A DNA stretch of 64,000 bases, taken from the NCBI RefSeq assembly GCF_900142655.1, contig NZ_FRBQ01000010.1, positions 1-64,000 on the forward strand, read 5' to 3'. The first letter of the stretch is position 1, and every line of letters starts with the position of its first letter. Source of the DNA: Phytopseudomonas punonensis. Its GTDB lineage: Bacteria; Pseudomonadota; Gammaproteobacteria; Pseudomonadales; Pseudomonadaceae. Of this stretch, positions 55,865 through 63,397 are shown in pieces. A program made the position numbers and the translations under genes. Under the pieces are notes generated by a model that was given only the letters and a program-made list of their open reading frames with translations, was not told the origin of the DNA and made no database searches.

Positions 55865-57163
55865 ATGCGGGTTCTGGTGCTTGGTAGCGGTGTGATCGGT
55901 ACGGCCAGTGCGTATTACCTGGCCCGTCAGGGTTTCGAGGTGGTGGTCGTTGATCGCCAGGACGGCCCGGCCATGGAAACCAGCTTCGCCAACGCCGGCC
56001 AGGTGTCGCCGGGCTACGCATCGCCGTGGGCGGCTCCGGGCATCCCGCTGAAGGCCATCAAGTGGCTGCTGCAAAAGCATGCGCCGTTGGCGATCAAGCT
56101 GACCGGCGATATCGACCAGTACCTGTGGATGGCGCAGATGCTGCGCAACTGCACCGCCAGCCGATATGCGGTGAACAAGGAGCGCATGGTGCGTCTGTCC
56201 GAGTACAGCCGTGACTGCCTCGACGAGTTGCGCGCGGAAACCGGCATTGGTTACGAAGCGCGTCAGCTCGGTACTACTCAGCTGTTCCGCACCCAGGCGC
56301 AACTCGACAACGCCGCTAAGGATATCTCGGTACTCGAGCAGTCCGGCGTGCCCTATGAACTGCTCGACCGTGCCGGTATCGCCAAGGTCGAACCGGCCCT
56401 GGCCAGCGTCACCGACAAGCTCGCCGGTGCCCTGCGTCTGCCGAATGACCAGACCGGCGACTGCCAGCTGTTCACCCGCAAACTGGCCGAGATGGCCGCC
56501 GCGCTGGGCGTGCAGTTCCGCTTCGGGCAGAACATCCAGCGTCTCGACGTGGCCGGTGACCGCATCAACGGCGTGTGGATCGACGGCAAGCTGGAAACCG
56601 CCGACCGCTATGTGCTGGCCCTGGGCAGCTACAGCCCACAGTTGCTCAAACCGCTGGGTATCCGCGCGCCGGTGTATCCGCTCAAAGGCTATTCACTAAC
56701 GGTGCCGATCACCAACCCGGACATGGCGCCGACCTCGACCATTCTCGATGAGACCTACAAGGTCGCCATCACCCGTTTCGACCAGCGCATCCGCGTCGGC
56801 GGCATGGCCGAAATCGCCGGCTTCGACCTGAGCCTCAACCCGCGCCGTCGCGAGACCCTGGAGATGATCGTCGGTGATCTGTATCCCCAGGGCGGCGATC
56901 TGAGCCAGGCGGACTTCTGGACCGGCCTGCGCCCGGCCACCCCGGATGGCACGCCGATCGTTGGCGCCACACCCTATCGAAACCTGTTTCTGAACACCGG
57001 ACACGGTACCCTAGGCTGGACCATGGCCTGCGGCTCTGGTCGCTTGCTGGCCGACCTGATCGCCAAGAAGCGCCCGCAGATCAGCAGCGAAGGCCTGGAT
57101 ATTTCCCGTTACGGTAGCCCCAAGGAGTTGAACAGCCATGTCCATACAGCGCCTGCGAACTGA
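55865..57163 (+). CDS. dadA: D-amino acid dehydrogenase small subunit
   Basis: This membrane-associated flavoenzyme of 432 aa oxidises D-alanine and other D-amino acids to keto acids and ammonia, passing electrons to quinone. The FAD-binding VLVLGSGVIGTASAYYLARQ is at the N-terminus. The C-terminal block includes WTGLRPATPDGTPIVGATP and GHGTLGWTMACGSGRLLADLI. Activated by DadR; ridA overlaps its end by 26 bases. Confidence 0.96.
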   Translation: MRVLVLGSGVIGTASAYYLARQGFEVVVVDRQDGPAMETSFANAGQVSPGYASPWAAPGIPLKAIKWLLQKHAPLAIKLTGDIDQYLWMAQMLRNCTASRYAVNKERMVRLSEYSRDCLDELRAETGIGYEARQLGTTQLFRTQAQLDNAAKDISVLEQSGVPYELLDRAGIAKVEPALASVTDKLAGALRLPNDQTGDCQLFTRKLAEMAAALGVQFRFGQNIQRLDVAGDRINGVWIDGKLETADRYVLALGSYSPQLLKPLGIRAPVYPLKGYSLTVPITNPDMAPTSTILDETYKVAITRFDQRIRVGGMAEIAGFDLSLNPRRRETLEMIVGDLYPQGGDLSQADFWTGLRPATPDGTPIVGATPYRNLFLNTGHGTLGWTMACGSGRLLADLIAKKRPQISSEGLDISRYGSPKELNSHVHTAPAN

Positions 57164-57488
57164 GCCGCGCCTGAGCGAAATCGTCATCCACAACGGCACC
57201 GTCTACCTGGCCGGCCAGCTGGATGAAAACCACAGCGAAGGCATCGAGGCTCAGACCAAAGCGACCCTGGACAGCATCGACGCATTCCTGGCCGAGGCTG
57301 GCACCGACAAGACGCGCATCCTGTCGATCACCATCTTTCTGAAAGACATCGATGATCGTGACGGCATGAACAAGGTCTGGGATGCCTGGGTGCCGGCTGG
57401 CCACTCGCCGGCGCGCGCGTGCGTCGAGGCCAAGCTGTATTCGCCGGATGTGTTGGTGGAAATGACGGTGATTGCTGCGCTGCCGTGA
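57138..57488 (+). CDS. RidA-family imine deaminase
   Basis: This 116 aa RidA/YjgF protein has the Arg-containing site HSPARACVEAKLYSPDVLVEM and the strand IVIHNGTVYLAGQL. RidA proteins hydrolyse reactive imines. The overlap with dadA, which makes imino acids from D-amino acids, fits a clean-up role. It matches the P. aeruginosa gene between dadA and dadX. Confidence 0.92.
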   Translation: MSIQRLRTEPRLSEIVIHNGTVYLAGQLDENHSEGIEAQTKATLDSIDAFLAEAGTDKTRILSITIFLKDIDDRDGMNKVWDAWVPAGHSPARACVEAKLYSPDVLVEMTVIAALP

Positions 57489-57551
57489 TTGAAGGCCGGC
57501 TTGCGATCTACCGAAATGATCCGACTGTAAGAAGCGTTTTGCCGATCCATT

Positions 57552-57616
57552 GTGGGAGCGGGCCATGCCCGCGATTTTTTCGCGCGCATGGGCTAGGCGT
57601 CCCCGCGCGCTCCCAC
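57552..57616. repeat. REP palindrome, copy 3
   Basis: This is a 65-bp palindrome with ends GTGGGAGCGGGC and GCGCGCTCCCAC and the block TAGGCGTCCCCGCGCGCTCC. It lies between ridA and dadX inside the apparent dad operon, and could modulate mRNA stability. Confidence 0.88.
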
Positions 57617-57650
57617 AGGTTCCCCGCTTACACCCTGTTTAGAGATAACC

Positions 57651-58730
57651 ATGCGTCCCGCCCGTGCTCTGATCGATCTGCAAGCTCTGCGTCACAACTA
57701 CCAATTGGCTCGTGAACTGTCTGGCGCGCGTGCGCGTGCGCTGGCGGTGGTCAAGGCCGATGCCTATGGGCATGGCGCGGTGCGTTGTGCTCAGGCGCTA
57801 CAGGACGAGGCCGATGGTTTCGCAGTAGCCTGTATTGAAGAGGCGCTGCAGCTGCGCGCAGCGGGCATCAGTGGGCCGATTCTGTTGCTCGAAGGTTTTT
57901 TTGAAGCCAGCGAGCTGGCGCTGATCGAGCAGCATGACCTTTGGACAGTGGTACACGCTGGGTGGCAACTCGAAGCCATCGAGCAGGCCGCGCTCAAGCG
58001 TCCGCTGAACGTCTGGCTCAAGCTGGACAGCGGTATGCACCGCGTCGGTTTTCACCCGGCTGATTATCAGGCGGCCTATCGGCGCCTGCTGGGCAGCGGC
58101 AAAGTGGCGAAGATCGTGCTGATGAGCCATTTCTCCCGGGCCGACGAGCTCGATTGCAGCCGCAGCGACGAGCAACTGGCAGTGTTTCAGCAGGCCCGCG
58201 AAGGCCTGGCCGCCGAGGTCAGTCTGCGCAACTCGCCGGCGCTGCTGGGTTGGCCGAGTATCCCCAGTGACTGGTCGCGGCCCGGCATCATGCTCTACGG
58301 CGCCACGCCGTTCGAGCAGGCGCAAGAAGTCGCCTCGCGGCTGCAGCCGGTGATGACCCTGGAGTCGAAGGTCATCAGCGTGCGTGATCTGCCGGCCGGC
58401 GAGCCGGTCGGCTACGGCGCGCGCTTCGTCAGCGAGCGCCCCTCACGGGTCGGCGTGGTCGCCATGGGCTATGCCGACGGCTACCCGCGCCATGCGCCGA
58501 CCGGCACGCCGGTGCTGATCGACGGCCAGCCGTCGCGGATCATCGGCCGTATTTCCATGGATATGCTCACCGTCGACCTCAGCGATCTGCCGGGTACCGG
58601 CGTGGGCAGCCGCGTCGAGTTCTGGGGCCGCGGCGTGCTGGCCAGCGACGTCGCCGTGGCCGCCGGCACCATTCCCTATCAGCTGTTCTGCAATGTGCGC
58701 CGGGTGCCGCTGATCTACAGCGAAGCCTGA
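57651..58730 (+). CDS. dadX: Catabolic alanine racemase
   Basis: This is a PLP enzyme of 359 aa that converts L- to D-alanine for DadA. The PLP lysine is Lys35 in VVKADAYGHGA. The second catalytic Tyr is in VGYGARFVSERPS, and MGYADGYPR and RISMDMLTVDLSDLP are present. The dadA-ridA-dadX order matches P. aeruginosa. Its TGA stop is the first codon of an inverted repeat (element E4). Confidence 0.96.
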   Translation: MRPARALIDLQALRHNYQLARELSGARARALAVVKADAYGHGAVRCAQALQDEADGFAVACIEEALQLRAAGISGPILLLEGFFEASELALIEQHDLWTVVHAGWQLEAIEQAALKRPLNVWLKLDSGMHRVGFHPADYQAAYRRLLGSGKVAKIVLMSHFSRADELDCSRSDEQLAVFQQAREGLAAEVSLRNSPALLGWPSIPSDWSRPGIMLYGATPFEQAQEVASRLQPVMTLESKVISVRDLPAGEPVGYGARFVSERPSRVGVVAMGYADGYPRHAPTGTPVLIDGQPSRIIGRISMDMLTVDLSDLPGTGVGSRVEFWGRGVLASDVAVAAGTIPYQLFCNVRRVPLIYSEA

Positions 58731-58951
58731 GAAGCAGTCCATGATCGCTCAGCCAAGCTTCGTCGGTTTGGTAGCTAGGTGGGGCGAAAGCAGCCGCTCG
58801 CGAACTCGTGGGAGGGGCTTTAGCCCCGAGCTCTTTACGCCTAGCTTGGCACAATCGAGGCTAAAGCCTCTCCCACAAAAGCTCCGCCCACCGTCTGCTT
58901 TTGCCTTGTAGCCGCCCGTGCATGCTCACAAAGATCATGAATAGGTTCTGA
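58728..58951. repeat. Terminal-inverted-repeat element E4
   Basis: The left end TGAGAAGCAGTCCATGATC (58728-58746) and the reverse complement of the right end (58933-58951, TCAGAACCTATTCATGATC) agree at 14 of 19 positions. Inside is a separate palindrome GTGGGAGGGGCTTTAGCC...GGCTAAAGCCTCTCCCAC (58808-58876), followed by the arm (58897-58929, minus strand) shared with E1 and E2. Confidence 0.7.
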
Positions 58952-58967
58952 GCGGGATACGACCCAG

Positions 58968-58998
58968 AGTGTTCGGACTGTTGTAAATACTGAACACT
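58968..58998. promoter_or_regulatory. Candidate PauR operator
   Basis: AGTGTTC (58968-58974) and GAACACT (58992-58998) form a perfect 7-bp inverted repeat with a 17-base spacer, 50 bases before the pauR start. It could be an autoregulatory site. Confidence 0.5.
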
Positions 58999-59047
58999 GC
59001 CGCCATGATGAAGCCACTTTTCATGGTTTCACTGGGGGTATCCAACA

Positions 59048-59596
59048 TTGGACGTCGGTCTTCGCCTGCAATCTATCCGCAAGCAAAAAGGGCTTTCCCA
59101 GCGCGAACTCGCCAAGCGGGCGGGGGTTACCAACAGCACCATCTCGATGATCGAGAAGAACAGCGTGAGCCCCTCGATCAGCTCGTTGAAGAAGGTACTG
59201 GCCGGCATTCCCATGTCGTTGGTGGAGTTCTTCTCTCTGGAAGCCGAGCAGGATAACCAGGTGCAGGTGGTCTACCGCGCCAGCGAGCTCACCGATATCC
59301 ACAGCGGTGCGATCACCATGAAACTGATCGGCAAGGCGCACCCCAGCCGGGCCATTTCCTTTCTCGACGAAACCTACCCGCCGCATAGCGACACCGGCCT
59401 GGAGATGTACGCCCACGAGGGCGAGGAGACCGGCATGCTGGTGGAAGGGCGTCTGGAGCTGACCGTCGGTGACGAGGTGTTCATCCTCGAGAGCGGCGAC
59501 AGCTATTACTTCGAGAGCAGCCGGCCGCACCGTTTCCGCAATCCCTTCGATCAGCCGGCGCGCTTGATCAGTGCCACCACGCCGGCCAACTTCTAG
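59048..59596 (+). CDS. pauR: XRE-cupin regulator PauR
   Basis: This 182 aa repressor of polyamine catabolism has an N-terminal XRE helix-turn-helix (LRLQSIRKQKGLSQRELAKRAGVTNSTISMIEKN) and a C-terminal cupin (about residues 105-180; YAHEGEETGMLVEGRLELTV). It starts at TTG 59048 (MDVGLRLQSIRKQ) with GGGGG about nine bases upstream. In P. aeruginosa PauR next to dadX senses putrescine and cadaverine. The stop TAG abuts inverted repeat E5. Confidence 0.88.
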   Translation: MDVGLRLQSIRKQKGLSQRELAKRAGVTNSTISMIEKNSVSPSISSLKKVLAGIPMSLVEFFSLEAEQDNQVQVVYRASELTDIHSGAITMKLIGKAHPSRAISFLDETYPPHSDTGLEMYAHEGEETGMLVEGRLELTVGDEVFILESGDSYYFESSRPHRFRNPFDQPARLISATTPANF

Positions 59597-59752
59597 GAAC
59601 CGTACGGAAAGTACCTGCGCTCGGTGATGCTTCGTTAAAAAACGGCTGGAGTGCCAGCCCAGTCGGGCTGCTCATTTACAGCTCGTAAACTCCGAGGCCT
59701 CATCGATTTTTGCCTCGCCTGACCTTCGCTCGGAGACTTTTCGTACGGATCC
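59596..59752. repeat. Terminal-inverted-repeat element E5
   Basis: The left end GGAACCGTACGGAAAGT (59596-59612) and the reverse complement of the right end (59736-59752, GGATCCGTACGAAAAGT) agree at 15 of 17 positions. The interior has TTTACAGCTCGTAAA (59675-59689) and the blocks CGTTAAAAAA and TTTTTGCCTCGC, shared with E6. Confidence 0.8.
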
Positions 59753-59893
59753 AATGCACGCGCGTGGCAATCTGCGCCGTCGTTGATCTGCGTCATGGGG
59801 TCACGCATCCCGTCACCCGGGCCAGTCGGTATACTTTGCTGGCTTGCGAAACCGTGGCCGCGAGCGTGATAAGTCATCCATGAGGGCATCTGA
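59753..59893. promoter_or_regulatory. Probable cycB promoter segment between E5 and E6
   Basis: A good -10 TATACT (59830-59835) is present, but no convincing -35 sits 17 bases upstream. GAGG at 59882-59885 lies at the correct distance for a GTG start at 59894. Confidence 0.45.
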
Positions 59894-59904
59894 GTGAACC
59901 CAAT

Positions 59905-60050
59905 TAGCAGGCCGTTGAAAAACTACCTACGTTGCCGGCACATCGTTAAAAACAGCCTCAAAATGCTCATGTACAACTCGTACACTCCGCTTTTTCGGCT
60001 GTTTTTGCCTCGCTCCGGCGGCCTCGCTGACGTTTTTCAACGGCCTTCTA
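59905..60050. repeat. Terminal-inverted-repeat element E6 inserted in the cycB signal region
   Basis: Perfect 15-bp ends AGGCCGTTGAAAAAC (59909-59923) and GTTTTTCAACGGCCT (60032-60046) extend to 18 of 19 bases when the flanking TAGC/TAGA is included. A TA dinucleotide lies at each outer edge, 59905-59906 and 60049-60050. A second inner pair is AAAAACAGCC with GGCTGTTTTT. The interior has TGTACAACTCGTACA. Confidence 0.87.
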
Positions 60051-60055
60051 GAAGC

Positions 60056-60460
60056 ATGCTGCTAGCGCCAGCCATCGCCCTGACGCTATGGGCCGTGACA
60101 GCCCAGGCGAACACCGACGAGGCGGTTGCCGAGCGAATCAAGCCCGTCGGGCAGGTGTGCATCGCCGGTCAGGAATGCAAGGGTGTCGAAGCCGTTGCGG
60201 CGGTAAGCAGCGGTGGCGCCCGCAATGCCGATGACATCATTGCCAAGCACTGCACGGCCTGCCACACCAGCGGCCTGCTCGGCGCGCCGAAGATTGGCGA
60301 TAGCGCTGCCTGGAAGGAGCGTGCGGATCACCAGGGCGGCCTGGACGGCATTCTTGCGGCGGCCATCAACGGCATCAACGCCATGCCGCCTAAAGGCACC
60401 TGCGGTGACTGTTCAGATGACGAGTTGCGCGCCGCCATCCAGAAGATGTCCGGCCTGTAG
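60056..60460 (+). CDS. cycB: Cytochrome c5-type protein, start region disrupted
   Basis: This periplasmic c-type cytochrome of 134 aa is counted from ATG 60056 (MLLAPAIALTLWAVTAQA signal). The haem motif is HCTACH. A second cysteine pair is in CGDCSDDEL, as in cytochrome c5, and a further pair is in CIAGQEC. Met in INAMPPKG is the likely sixth ligand. The signal as drawn lacks an N-terminal positive charge. The same frame stays open to GTG 59894 through element E6 (188 aa in total). Removing E6 plus one TA copy gives MNPIRSMLLAPAIALTLW, a normal signal peptide. The true start today is uncertain. Confidence 0.85.
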   Translation: MLLAPAIALTLWAVTAQANTDEAVAERIKPVGQVCIAGQECKGVEAVAAVSSGGARNADDIIAKHCTACHTSGLLGAPKIGDSAAWKERADHQGGLDGILAAAINGINAMPPKGTCGDCSDDELRAAIQKMSGL

Positions 60461-60478
60461 AACGGCGTTTCCGCGCCC

Positions 60479-60510
60479 GCCAAAGCCGCCGCGAGGCGGC
60501 TTTGGCGTTT
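60479..60510 (+). terminator. Terminator after cycB
   Basis: GCCAAAGCCGCC (60479-60490) and GGCGGCTTTGGC (60495-60506) flank GCGA, then GTTTC. It is 19 bases after the cycB stop. Confidence 0.82.
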
Positions 60511-60591
60511 CAGAATGATGACGACATGCAGCAAAAGGCGTAGCGGGGGAGTCCAACATGGACGATCCCGACCGTTGGCCTGGAGAACCGC

Positions 60592-62724
60592 ATGCCCCAA
60601 TCTTGTACCCTCGAGCAAGCTGTAGACCGTGTGCTGGAAACGATCGACGGGCCGATTCACCTTGGTCTGCCGCTTGGCCTGGGTAAGCCCAATCGTTGGG
60701 TCAACGCCCTTTATGCGCGGCTGCGTGAATTGCCCGAGCGGCACCTGACCATCTACACCGCGCTGTGTCTGGGCCGGCCGCGGGCCGGGCAGGAACTGCA
60801 GCAGCGCTTTCTCGAACCCTTCGTCGAACGTATCTATGGCGACTATCTTGAGCTGGATTTTCTTGCCGACCTGCAAGCCGATCAGTTGCCGGCCAATGTG
60901 CGGGTCGAGCAGTTCTTTCTGCAACCCGGCAGCCTGCTCGACAGCGCGCCGACCCAGCTCGATTACACCAGCAGCAACTACAGCCACGCCGCCCGTGACC
61001 TAAACGCCAAGGGCGTCAACGTGGTGGCGCAGCTGGTCGCGACCGACCCGACACGGCCTTATCACTTCAGCCTCAGCTGCAACCCGGACATCACCCTCGA
61101 TCTGCTGCCGATGCTGCAGGCGCGCCGCGAGCGTGGCGAAACCATTCTCTGTGTGGCTCAGGTGCATGAGGGGCTGCCGTACATGGCCGGCGACGCCGAG
61201 GTGTCCCGAGACGTCTTCGATATCGAGCTGCAGGAACCCGAAACCACTACGCTGTTTTCCACACCGAACATGCCGGTCACGGTGCAGGACCATTGCATCG
61301 GTCTGCATGCCAGCACTTTGGTGCGCGATGGCGGCAGCCTGCAGATCGGCATCGGCGCCATGGGCGATGCGGTCAGTGCCGCGTTGTTGCAGCGCCACGC
61401 AGATAACCCGGCGTACCGCGCGGTGCTGGATGATCTGCAAAACGGTCGCGTTCATCCGCTGAGTAGCGTGCTCGGTGATTTGGGCGTTTTTCAGAAGGGG
61501 CTTTACGGCTGCAGCGAGATGTTCGTCAGCGGCCTGCTGGCGCTTGCCGATGCTGGAGTGATTCGCCGCATCGTCTATCCCGATTTGCGGGTGCAGCGCC
61601 TGGCCAGTGCTGGCGCGCTGGATGCCAATGGCCAGCCGTGCAGCGTACAGGCGTTGCTCGATGCGGGCCTGCCCCCGCGCCTCGACGAAGCCACCCTGGC
61701 CTGGCTGCAGGAAGCTGGTTTGCTGGACGCCAACCTCAAGCTGCAGGGCGAGAACCTGCTGCTGCCCACCGACCAGCAGTGCTCCACGGATCTCTCCGAC
61801 CCGCTGAGCCAGGCAGCGCTGCGCGATTATCTGACGCCTGCGCAGCACGGCGTGTGTGTTCATGGTGGCTTCTTCCTGGGGCCGCAATCCTTCTATGCGC
61901 GGCTCAACGCCATGGATCCCAAGCAGCGCAATCGCTTCGGCATGACCGGCATCGGCTTCATCAATGAGCTGTACGGGCAGGAAGAACTGAAGCGCTTGCA
62001 GCGCGTCGACGCGCGGTTTATCAACAGCGCGTTCACCGTGACCCTGCTTGGCGCGGCGGTGGCTGACCAGCTGGAAGATGGCCGGGTGCTCAGCGGCGTG
62101 GGCGGGCAGTACAACTTCGTCGCCCAGGGGCATGCGCTGCCTGGTGCTCGGTCGATCCTGCTGCTGCGCAGCTGGCGCGAATCGGCCGGTGAAGTCAGCT
62201 CGAACATCGTCTGGGAATACGGCCACGTGACCATTCCCCGTCACCTGCGTGACGTGGTGATCACCGAATATGGCATCGCCGACCTGCGCGGCAAGACCGA
62301 CTCCCAGGTTGTCGAGGCACTGCTGGCAGTCGCCGATTCACGTTTCCAGGAAGAGCTGATGCAGCAGGCCATCGACGCGGGCAAGCTTTCCAAGGATTTT
62401 CGCCTCGATGCGCGCTACACCGACAACACCCCCGAACGCCTGGAACAGATTGCCGGGCGGCATCGGCCGATGTTCGTCGAATACCCGTTAGGCAGCGATT
62501 TCAGTGACGAGGAGCAGGCGCTGTTGCGAGCGCTGACCTGGCTGAAGGGCAAGTTCCACTTGAGCGAGGTGCTGGAGTTGGGCAAGGCGGCGTTCGATGC
62601 GCCGCCCGCCGAGGCGTTTCCGGCAGCCCTGCAGCGCATGGGCCTGGAACGGCCCGATGGTCTGCGCGAAGAGCTGTACCAGCGTCTTGTGCTGGCCGGG
62701 CTGCAGGCTACTCGAGGAAGGTAA
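60592..62724 (+). CDS. Acetyl-CoA hydrolase/transferase family protein
   Basis: This is a 710 aa CoA-transferase-type enzyme. It has the C-terminal family block DQLEDGRVLSGVGGQYNFVAQGHALPGARSI (CoA-binding GXGG region) and VVITEYGIADLRGKTDSQVVEALL. It is longer than the ~500 aa acetyl-CoA hydrolases, with extra N-terminal sequence (about 1-200) of unclear function. The acyl group is unknown. ATG 60592 has TGGAG at good distance. The end overlaps xpt (convergent) by 17 bases. Confidence 0.85.
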   Translation: MPQSCTLEQAVDRVLETIDGPIHLGLPLGLGKPNRWVNALYARLRELPERHLTIYTALCLGRPRAGQELQQRFLEPFVERIYGDYLELDFLADLQADQLPANVRVEQFFLQPGSLLDSAPTQLDYTSSNYSHAARDLNAKGVNVVAQLVATDPTRPYHFSLSCNPDITLDLLPMLQARRERGETILCVAQVHEGLPYMAGDAEVSRDVFDIELQEPETTTLFSTPNMPVTVQDHCIGLHASTLVRDGGSLQIGIGAMGDAVSAALLQRHADNPAYRAVLDDLQNGRVHPLSSVLGDLGVFQKGLYGCSEMFVSGLLALADAGVIRRIVYPDLRVQRLASAGALDANGQPCSVQALLDAGLPPRLDEATLAWLQEAGLLDANLKLQGENLLLPTDQQCSTDLSDPLSQAALRDYLTPAQHGVCVHGGFFLGPQSFYARLNAMDPKQRNRFGMTGIGFINELYGQEELKRLQRVDARFINSAFTVTLLGAAVADQLEDGRVLSGVGGQYNFVAQGHALPGARSILLLRSWRESAGEVSSNIVWEYGHVTIPRHLRDVVITEYGIADLRGKTDSQVVEALLAVADSRFQEELMQQAIDAGKLSKDFRLDARYTDNTPERLEQIAGRHRPMFVEYPLGSDFSDEEQALLRALTWLKGKFHLSEVLELGKAAFDAPPAEAFPAALQRMGLERPDGLREELYQRLVLAGLQATRGR

Positions 62725-63280
62725 CCTTGCCGCCTGCCAGGGACTGGATACGCGCCAGGGATTCGATGCGATAACCCTCGGCGTCCAGCGCAGCGCGGCC
62801 GCTCTGGAACGACTTCTCGATCACCACGCCGATGCCGGCGATGCTGGCGCCGGCCTGGCCGACCAGATCGATCAGAGCCTTGGCGGCGTGGCCGTTTGCC
62901 AGGAAGTCATCGACCAGCAATACGTGGTCAGTGGCGTTCAAGTGCTTGGATGAAATCGCCAGTGTGCTCTCGGTCTGCTTGGTGAACGAGAACACCTTGG
63001 AGATGTAGAGGTTGTCGGTGAGCGTCAGCGACTGATACTTGCGGGCGAAGATCACCGGCACGCCGAGCTCCAGACCGGCCATGACCGCCGGCGCGATGCC
63101 CGAAGCCTCGATGGTGACGATCTTGGTAATGCCCTGACCTTTGAAGCGCTCGGCGAACTCGTGGCCGATCTCCTTCATCAACTGTGGGTCGATCTGGTGA
63201 TTCAGAAAGGCGTCGACCTTGAGCACCTGCTCGGAGAGGACGGTACCTTCACTGCATATCTTCTGTTTCAACGACTCCAC
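62708..63280 (-). CDS. xpt: Xanthine phosphoribosyltransferase
   Basis: This 190 aa salvage enzyme turns xanthine (and guanine) with PRPP into the nucleotide. The PRPP-binding motif is VLLVDDFLANGHAAKALID. The family start is MESLKQKICSEGTVLSEQVLKVDAFLNHQIDP. The start codon is GTG at 63280, with AGGA upstream. No purine riboswitch is seen upstream. The position near cycB and pauR is conserved with P. aeruginosa. Confidence 0.95.
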   Translation of the reverse strand: MESLKQKICSEGTVLSEQVLKVDAFLNHQIDPQLMKEIGHEFAERFKGQGITKIVTIEASGIAPAVMAGLELGVPVIFARKYQSLTLTDNLYISKVFSFTKQTESTLAISSKHLNATDHVLLVDDFLANGHAAKALIDLVGQAGASIAGIGVVIEKSFQSGRAALDAEGYRIESLARIQSLAGGKVTFLE

Positions 63281-63397
63281 GATCGATCCTCTGGGCTCAA
63301 GAGCAAAGCGGCGGATTTTCGCTCAAAATGCCGATCATTTGTAGCGAAACCGCACGCGCAGCGCTCCGCTCATCCATTGCAGGTACAAACGCAGCGC

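Noticed and set aside
59894..60055. Extra 54-residue N-terminal domain on the cytochrome
   Set aside because: Nearly all of it is translated element E6. It is treated as an insertion, not a protein domain.
60999..62244. Minus-strand open frame of 414 codons
   Set aside because: It is antisense to the CoA-hydrolase/transferase gene, with no recognisable domain.
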